From Leucobacter sp. CX169 (GTDB taxonomy: Bacteria > Actinomycetota > Actinomycetes > Actinomycetales > Microbacteriaceae): a stretch of DNA of 64,000 nucleotides. The notes under the pieces are model-generated. The model saw only the letters and a program-made list of their open reading frames with translations. It ran no database searches and was not told the DNA's origin. Of this stretch, positions 59,568 to 64,000 are shown piece after piece. The stretch's first letter is position 1; every line of letters begins with the position of its first letter. Location of the stretch: the NCBI RefSeq assembly GCF_017161405.1, contig NZ_CP071051.1, positions 1,798,001-1,862,000 on the forward strand, given 5' to 3'. Both the position numbers and the translations under genes were made by a program.

Positions 59568-60377
59568 ATGGCGCATCCCCCCGCCCCCTCGGAAGATCTG
59601 CGCTTCGCGCTCGAACTCGCGGACCTTGCCGACGCGATCTCGCTCGACCGGTTCCGCTCGGCAGACCTCGCGATCGACACGAAGCCCGACCGGACCTTTG
59701 TGACCGACGCCGATCGCGCCGTCGAGGCGGCCCTGCGCGCGCGCATCGAGCAGGATCGTCCCGGCGACGGCTTCCTCGGCGAAGAATCGGGGCGCGTCGA
59801 CCAGGGTACGCGGCGCTGGATCCTGGACCCCATCGACGGCACCTCGAACTTCCTCCGCGGCGTCCCCAACTGGGCGACGCTGATCGCGCTCGAGGTCGAC
59901 GGCGACCCGACAGTCGGGGTCGTCTCGGCACCCGCGTTTGGCGCCCGCTGGTGGGCCGAGACGGGTAGCGGCGCCTGGGGCCAGGCGACGGGCGAGGCAC
60001 CCCGTTCACTCCGCGTCTCCGGCGTCTCGGGGCTCGAGCACGCCTCTCTCAGCTTCCAGAGCATCGAGCAGTGGGACCTCGCGGGATACCTCGAGCCGCT
60101 CATCGCACTCAGCCGGGCCGTGTGGCGCGATCGAGCGTACGGGGACATGTGGTCATACATGTTGCTCGCAGAGGGCTTGGTGGACGTCGTGGCCGAATTC
60201 GATGTCAAGCCGTACGACCTCGCGGCCCTCGTGCCCATCGTTCGAGAGGCCGGCGGCCGCTTCACCGATATCGACGGCAACGAGAGCGCGTGGAACGGCA
60301 GCTCACTCGCGACGAACGGCGCACTCCACGCCGCGGTGATCGAGTGTGTCGCGGAGGCGAAGCCCGCCCACGGCTGA
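59568..60377 (+). CDS. hisN: Inositol monophosphatase-fold phosphatase, probably histidinol-phosphatase HisN
   Basis: HisN removes phosphate from histidinol phosphate in Actinobacteria. The 269-residue product has the metal site GEESGRVD and DPIDGTSNFLRGVPNW near residues 70-105, and the second signature in VVAEFDVKPYDLAALVPIVREAGG. These are common to IMPase-like enzymes, so inositol or other phosphates remain possible. GAAGGAG precedes the ATG, and TAGACT lies about 30 bases upstream. It is convergent with the MarR gene. Confidence 0.8.
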   Translation: MAHPPAPSEDLRFALELADLADAISLDRFRSADLAIDTKPDRTFVTDADRAVEAALRARIEQDRPGDGFLGEESGRVDQGTRRWILDPIDGTSNFLRGVPNWATLIALEVDGDPTVGVVSAPAFGARWWAETGSGAWGQATGEAPRSLRVSGVSGLEHASLSFQSIEQWDLAGYLEPLIALSRAVWRDRAYGDMWSYMLLAEGLVDVVAEFDVKPYDLAALVPIVREAGGRFTDIDGNESAWNGSSLATNGALHAAVIECVAEAKPAHG

Positions 60378-60390
60378 GCCCGCGCTCGGC

Positions 60391-60405
60391 TGGGCCGATG
60401 GCCCA
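60391..60405. terminator. Weak hairpin between hisN and the MarR gene
   Basis: TGGGCC (60391-60396) pairs with GGCCCA (60400-60405) around GAT, in the 37-base gap between convergent stop codons. It is short and lacks a T-tract. Confidence 0.35.
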
Positions 60406-60414
60406 TCCTGCCGA

Positions 60415-60900
60415 CTAGTCGCGGATCTGTCGCCGCTCGGGGTCGATCTGATCGAGCACCGGCTGCAACAGGGCACTCAGCTCGGTGATCTTCGACGGAT
60501 CGAGTGCGTCAAACACCAGGCGGCGAACCTCGCCGACGTGCTCGGGCGCCGAGTCGGCAAGCTGAGCGAAGCCCGCGTCTGTGAGCACCGCATTGGTTGC
60601 GCGCTTGTCGCTCGCGCAGGGCTCACGACGCACCCAGCCCTGCTTCTCGAGCCGTGTGACCACGTGAGAGAGCCGCGAAAGCGACGAGTTGGTGTGGAAG
60701 GCGAGGTCGCTCATCAATCGAGCACGCTCGGGCGCATCGGACAGCATCGCGAGCACGTGATACTCAAAGAGATTCATGCCAGCCTCGCGCTTGAGCTGCG
60801 CTTCGACTGCACTGGGCATCAGCATCGAGAGGCTGACGAGTTGCAACCAGAGCGCACGTTCATCAGGACTCAGCCAGTTCGGCTGCGCATCGTCAGTCAC
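60415..60900 (-). CDS. MarR-family transcription regulator
   Basis: The 161-residue product has the MarR winged helix: LFEYHVLAMLSDAPERARLMSDLAFHTNSSLSRLSHVVTRLEKQGWV covers the core, with the recognition helix near SSLSRLSHVVTRLE, and wing sequence CASDKRATNAVLT. GTG at 60900 has GAGAGGGAG upstream; an ATG at 60939 is less likely because it would lie in the operator. A perfect 7-2-7 inverted repeat upstream fits autoregulation. It is divergent from the DUF3054 gene. The inducer is unknown. Confidence 0.85.
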   Translation of the reverse strand: MTDDAQPNWLSPDERALWLQLVSLSMLMPSAVEAQLKREAGMNLFEYHVLAMLSDAPERARLMSDLAFHTNSSLSRLSHVVTRLEKQGWVRREPCASDKRATNAVLTDAGFAQLADSAPEHVGEVRRLVFDALDPSKITELSALLQPVLDQIDPERRQIRD

Positions 60901-60922
60901 GGCGTCTCCCTCTCGCGGTCTC

Positions 60923-60938
60923 TGCCGGAGTTCCGGCA
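60923..60938. promoter_or_regulatory. Probable MarR operator
   Basis: TGCCGGAGTTCCGGCA is a 7-base inverted repeat around a 2-base centre, a typical MarR operator shape. It lies between the MarR gene start (60900) and the divergent DUF3054 gene, 23 bases upstream of the GTG. A TACTCT -10-like element adjoins it for the MarR transcript. Confidence 0.6.
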
Positions 60939-60993
60939 CTCACTTCAGAGTAACCGGCTCTGGGGCCCAGCCGCACGTGCGTAGACTTTCGGC

Positions 60994-61440
60994 ATGTCCC
61001 ACGCGCCCGCAGCTTCGCCGATTCCCGACACCTCGACCCCCATGAATCCGTCGATCCGTGCGAGATTCGGCGCGTTCCTGCCGTGTGTGCTCGACGCACT
61101 ACTCGTTGTCGTGTTTGCGGTCACCGGGCGCGCGAGCCACGCCGAGATGCTCGACGTCACAGGTGTGTGGGCGACCGCCTGGCCGTTCCTCGTCGGGCTC
61201 GTGATCACCTGGGCCGCGACTCGCGCCTGGCGCCGCCCGCTCGGCATCGTGTGGCCCGGTGTCGCCCTCTGGGCCGGCACGGTCGCCATCGGCATGCTGC
61301 TCCGCTTGGGTACAGGCGAAGGGGCTGCGCTCCCGTTCATCATTGTCGCGACCATCACTCTCGCGGTTCTCTTGCTGGGCTGGCGGGGCATTGCCGCGCT
61401 CGCGCGCCGGCTTCGCCGGCCTTCGGCAGGCAGCCGTTAA
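60994..61440 (+). CDS. DUF3054 membrane protein
   Basis: The 148-residue product matches DUF3054 with four hydrophobic segments: FLPCVLDALLVVVFAVTGRAS, AWPFLVGLVITWAATRAWRR, PGVALWAGTVAIGMLLRLG and FIIVATITLAVLLLGWRG. These small proteins are common in Actinobacteria and their function is unknown. The ATG at 60994 lies 6 bases after TAGACT with no ribosome site, so the mRNA is probably leaderless. Confidence 0.85.
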   Translation: MSHAPAASPIPDTSTPMNPSIRARFGAFLPCVLDALLVVVFAVTGRASHAEMLDVTGVWATAWPFLVGLVITWAATRAWRRPLGIVWPGVALWAGTVAIGMLLRLGTGEGAALPFIIVATITLAVLLLGWRGIAALARRLRRPSAGSR

Positions 61441-61514
61441 GGTCACGGCCCGCAGCAGGCGAACCGCTCACACCCGCGAGACCGCCGTCTGGCCCTGGAT
61501 ACCCCTTCCGAAAA

Positions 61515-61530
61515 ATACCCCCGGGGGTAT
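61515..61530. promoter_or_regulatory. CsoR/CstR-type operator before the CoA disulfide reductase gene
   Basis: ATACCCCCGGGGGTAT is a perfect 16-base palindrome of the kind bound by CsoR/CstR-family repressors (copper or persulfide sensors). Its last base starts a TACACT -10 element, so repressor binding would block the promoter. The gene start is 37 bases downstream. No CsoR-family gene is in the window. Confidence 0.7.
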
Positions 61531-61566
61531 ACACTAAAGTCCAGGTATCCAACGGAAGGGACTCTG

Positions 61567-63255
61567 GTGCGAGTAATTATCATGGGTGGCGTCGCAGGGG
61601 GGATGTCTGCGGCAACGCGACTTCGCCGGCTTGACGAGCAGGCAGAGATCGTCATTTTCGAGCGTGGCCCTCACGTTTCGTTTGCGAACTGCGGGCTCCC
61701 GTATGCGCTCGGCGGCGTTATCGAGGAACGCCAGTCACTGCTGCTGCAGACTCCCGAATCGCTCGCACAACGGTTCGACCTCGATGTGCGAGTAAACCAC
61801 GAGGTCCTGAGCATCGATCGCGAGGCCCACGAGATCCTCGTCGCAGATACCTTGAGCGGCGAGACTCGCATCGAACCATACGACGCACTCATCCTCTCCC
61901 CCGGCGTCTCACCGGTGAGGTTGCCGAGCGATGACAGCGTCCCCGTGGTCGCGCTACACACCGTCCCCGAGCTTGACACGATGCTCGCGACGCTTGACGC
62001 CACACCCGGCACCCCAGTCGTCGTCGCGGGGGCGGGGTTCATTGGACTCGAGGTCGCCGAGAACCTCGTCCACCGCGGAATTCCGGTCACACTGGTACAG
62101 CGTTCGCCACAGGTCCTCGCTCCACTTGACCCAGAGATGGCGGCGCTCCTCACCGATCGGCTCCGCGACAATGGGGTCGACCTGCGGCTCAGTACCCGCG
62201 TCGATCGCATCGAGGCCGGGGAAGTCGTCCTGAGCGACGGAAGCACGCACCGGCCGGCGATGGTCGTGAACGCGATCGGCGTTCGCCCGAACACCCAGGT
62301 GGCGGCAGCGGCTGGACTTGCCATTGGGCCGTCCGGGGGGATCGTCGTTGATGCGCAGCAACGCACGAGCGATCCGGCAATTCTGGCCGTCGGAGATGCC
62401 GCGGAGAAGGTGGATGCCGTCGACGGGCAGACAACCATCGTTACCCTCGCTGGGCTCGCGAATCGGCATGGCCGCGCCGCCGCGGACACGATTGCCGGCA
62501 TGGAGACCACCGCCGCACCGGCGCTGGGAACCTCCGTGATCGGATTGTTCGGCCTGGTGGCAGCGTCCACGGGCTGGTCGGAACGGCGCCTGATCGCCGC
62601 TGGTCGGGCGCACCATGCGGTGCACATCCACCCGTCATCGCACGCCGGCTACTATCCTGGCGCGACGACCCTGACCTTGAAGCTCCTGGTGGACAGCGAG
62701 ACCGATGAGATTCTCGGCGCGCAGGCCGTAGGCACCGAGGGCGCCGCGCGGCGCATCGATGTGATCGCAACGGCAATCGCGGGCGGCATCACCGCCTCGG
62801 CGCTTTCGAGGCTCGAACTCGCCTACGCTCCCCAGTTTGGATCCGCAAAGGACCCGGTGAATCAGCTCGGATACGTGGCCGAGGGGCGCGCCAACGGGTC
62901 GAGCCCTGCGGTTCAGTGGCATCAGCTCGAGAGCGAGCTCGCCGCCGGGGCGCTCCTGATCGACGTGCGCTCGGCGGGTGAATTCGCTCGAGAGACGATT
63001 CCTGGCGCGACGAACATTCCGGTCGACGATCTGCGCGAGCGCCATGGCGAGCTCGCAGGGCGCCGGGTCATCGTGCACTGCCAAGTGGGGCAACGCGGAC
63101 ACACGGCAACTCGCTTGCTCCGACAGCTCGGGATCGACGCCCTGAATCTCGATGGCGGCTTCCTCACCTGGAAGGCCGGTGTCCGTGCGACGGCAACAGC
63201 AGCGCTCGAGGGTGCCGGCGAGGGCACGGGCGCCGCTCGCAGCTCGCAGGCATAA
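61567..63255 (+). CDS. CoA-disulfide reductase fused to a rhodanese domain
   Basis: The 562-residue product has an N-terminal flavoprotein domain of the CoADR/NADH oxidase type: VIIMGGVAGGMSAATRLRRL for FAD, FANCGLPYALGG with active-site Cys42, and GAGFIGLEVAENL for NAD(P)H. The C-terminal rhodanese domain has LIDVRSAGEFARETIPGAT and the Cys loop VIHCQVGQRGHTATRLLRQLG. Fusions of this type act on persulfides and CoA disulfides in sulphane-sulphur handling. The GTG start at 61567 follows GGAAGGG. The operator above fits a sulphide or persulfide stress response. Confidence 0.88.
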   Translation: MRVIIMGGVAGGMSAATRLRRLDEQAEIVIFERGPHVSFANCGLPYALGGVIEERQSLLLQTPESLAQRFDLDVRVNHEVLSIDREAHEILVADTLSGETRIEPYDALILSPGVSPVRLPSDDSVPVVALHTVPELDTMLATLDATPGTPVVVAGAGFIGLEVAENLVHRGIPVTLVQRSPQVLAPLDPEMAALLTDRLRDNGVDLRLSTRVDRIEAGEVVLSDGSTHRPAMVVNAIGVRPNTQVAAAAGLAIGPSGGIVVDAQQRTSDPAILAVGDAAEKVDAVDGQTTIVTLAGLANRHGRAAADTIAGMETTAAPALGTSVIGLFGLVAASTGWSERRLIAAGRAHHAVHIHPSSHAGYYPGATTLTLKLLVDSETDEILGAQAVGTEGAARRIDVIATAIAGGITASALSRLELAYAPQFGSAKDPVNQLGYVAEGRANGSSPAVQWHQLESELAAGALLIDVRSAGEFARETIPGATNIPVDDLRERHGELAGRRVIVHCQVGQRGHTATRLLRQLGIDALNLDGGFLTWKAGVRATATAALEGAGEGTGAARSSQA

Positions 63256-63257
63256 GA

Positions 63258-63289
63258 AGAGGGGGTGGGGCTTACGCCCCACCCCCTCT
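63258..63289. terminator. Terminator between the CoADR-rhodanese gene and ssrA
   Basis: AGAGGGGGTGGGGC (63258-63271) pairs with GCCCCACCCCCTCT (63276-63289) around TTAC. It starts beside the stop codon of the gene at 61567-63255 and can serve transcripts from both sides. Confidence 0.85.
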
Positions 63290-63294
63290 CACCT

Positions 63295-63311
63295 CAGTGC
63301 ATGATTCATTC
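63295..63311. repeat. Left arm of a 17-base inverted repeat flanking ssrA
   Basis: CAGTGCATGATTCATTC lies 8 bases beyond the mature 3' end of tmRNA and just before the terminator. Its exact reverse complement is at 63719-63735 on the 5' side. In a precursor transcript the two arms would pair. Confidence 0.85.
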
Positions 63312-63319
63312 AAGACTCG

Positions 63320-63688
63320 TGGAGCCGCGGGGAATTGAACCCCGGTCCACTTCGGCAATTCCGTGTCTTCTACGGGTGTAGTTCGTGGAAACGTTCTACT
63401 CGGCCCCGTCCTTTGTCACGAACATCTAGGACGACAGGCCCAGCCACAGAAAAAGTCCCCACACACCCTGAGACACAGTGCGTGAGCAAGCCCCCTTAAT
63501 GACGCCAGAATCCGGGGCAGGGGCACACCCGGTCTGACGGACTTTCTACTCTGCCTTAGGCGGCGAGAGCGAAGTCGGTGCGCTTAGCGTTTGCACCTAT
63601 GTTTTGCGAAGAGCGTTTACGAGATAACTTCGCATCCTCGACCCGCTTCCCACGGTTTCACAACGACGTGTCGAAACCGATCGGCCCC
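63320..63688 (-). ncRNA. ssrA: Transfer-messenger RNA (tmRNA)
   Basis: tmRNA rescues stalled ribosomes by tagging the unfinished protein for proteolysis. The 5' end GGGGCCGATCGGTTTCGACA pairs with the 3' end GGCTCCA to form the tRNA-like acceptor, and the T-arm sequence GGTTCAATTCCCCGC is intact. CCA is not encoded. The tag reading frame is GCA AAC GCT ... GCC GCC TAA at 63594-63556. It encodes ANAKRTDFALAA, so the tag is (A)ANAKRTDFALAA. The 5' leader holds a palindrome and one arm of a flanking inverted repeat. smpB is not visible in the window. Confidence 0.95.
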
Positions 63689-63694
63689 GAGTGT

Positions 63695-63710
63695 GGCGGA
63701 CAAGTCCGCC
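63695..63710. repeat. Palindrome in the ssrA 5' leader
   Basis: GGCGGACAAGTCCGCC is a 7-base inverted repeat with a 2-base centre, ending 7 bases before the 5' end of tmRNA. It can be a hairpin in the precursor or a protein site. Confidence 0.5.
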
Positions 63711-63718
63711 GGGAGGTC

Positions 63719-63735
63719 GAATGAATCATGCACTG
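63719..63735. repeat. Right arm of the 17-base inverted repeat flanking ssrA
   Basis: GAATGAATCATGCACTG is the exact reverse complement of 63295-63311. It lies 30 bases upstream of the mature 5' end of tmRNA, within the probable precursor leader. Confidence 0.85.
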
Positions 63736-63772
63736 TGGAGTTTTCAACCCGGCTTTCACCGGTTCCTCAATG

Positions 63773-64000
63773 CTAGCGCGGGTCGCTGTGAGATTCCAGC
63801 GCGCGGGCGCGCACGTGCGCCTCAATTGCCTGGTCGAGGCCCCCACGCGCAAGACCGAGCGCACGTTCCGTCGCAGTGCGCACGTAGCGGGTGAACGATA
63901 CATGCTCAAACGGTTGGTCGTTGTTCGCGTAGGCTCCGACGCCGTCAACCGCAATGAGAATTTCGACGGCCGCGGTGAACGGATCGATCAGTTCGAACTC
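63773..64000 (-). CDS. C-terminal part of an unknown protein, 5' end missing
   Basis: A 75-codon open frame enters from the right edge and ends with TAG at 63773. It reads FELIDPFTAAVEILIAVDGV, NNDQPFEHVSFTRYVRTATE and ALGLARGGLDQAIEAHVRAR with ALESHSDPR at the end. Strong third-position GC and the location upstream of ssrA on the same strand support a real gene. No family was recognised; it is not SmpB. The stop codon with following bases forms TAGCAT, a possible -10 element for ssrA. Confidence 0.6.
   Translation of the reverse strand, partial: EFELIDPFTAAVEILIAVDGVGAYANNDQPFEHVSFTRYVRTATERALGLARGGLDQAIEAHVRARALESHSDPR

Noticed and set aside
63256-63320. Phage or island integration site at the tmRNA 3' end
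   Set aside because: tmRNA ends are common integration sites, but no integrase or direct repeat of the 3' end is seen here.

Overview
The window is high-GC, densely coded DNA in which most genes lie on the minus strand and neighbours often share 4-base ATGA or GTGA overlaps. Gene content and order point to an actinobacterium. The run recA-recX-miaB-miaA-dapF, with DUF3046, a ClgR-type regulator, cinA, pgsA and ftsK upstream, and the dapB/thyA/dfrA/dapA/rnj group are typical of Actinobacteria. DUF222-HNH proteins, FemAB-type ligases and B12-independent methionine synthases suggest Microbacteriaceae, perhaps Leucobacter-like. That placement is inference from memory of families, not from a search.

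Layout: 1-3064 holds methionine synthesis: metE, a second MetE-family gene cut by the window edge, and a small cysteine-containing leader ORF upstream. 3065-12592 holds hflX and a set of plus-strand accessory genes (methyltransferase, EamA exporter, AlkD-like protein, M20 peptidase, MFS exporter), then an SseB-like gene, a PNPOx-fold protein and a MocR regulator. 12698-34210 is the conserved chromosomal core: dapF, miaA, miaB, recX, recA, DUF3046, clgR, cinA, pgsA, ftsK, a FemX-MurJ-FemX cell-wall cassette, rnj, dapA, folA, thyA, an APC permease, a TPR membrane protein and dapB. 34261-46294 holds a CrtI-like oxidoreductase, an M16 peptidase, a DUF222-HNH protein, an aldo/keto reductase, pnp, serA and orphan membrane proteins. 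46350-54239 holds hrpB facing the branched-chain amino acid operon ilvD-ilvB-ilvN-ilvC. 54350-59466 holds small proteins, nhaA, tRNA-Lys(CUU) and an islet of five very small stress-type proteins lying between two nearly identical terminators. 59568-64000 holds hisN, a MarR regulator divergent from a DUF3054 gene, a coenzyme A disulfide reductase-rhodanese fusion under a CsoR/CstR-like operator, the tmRNA gene ssrA, and the end of an unknown gene.

The genes serve amino-acid synthesis (Met, Lys/DAP, Ser, Ile/Val/Leu, His), cell-wall building (dap genes, FemX pair, MurJ, FtsK), RNA metabolism (PNPase, RNase J, MiaA/B, HrpB, tmRNA) and DNA repair (RecA/RecX, AlkD-like). No prophage, insertion sequence or CRISPR array is visible. 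The most unusual signals are small and non-coding: a Cys-containing leader peptide before metE, a perfect 17-base inverted repeat flanking ssrA, a duplicated terminator bracketing the small-protein islet, a recurring 12-base palindrome, and a series of -10 elements placed exactly where leaderless mRNAs would begin. Promoters, operators and hairpins were found by eye and no search or folding was run.
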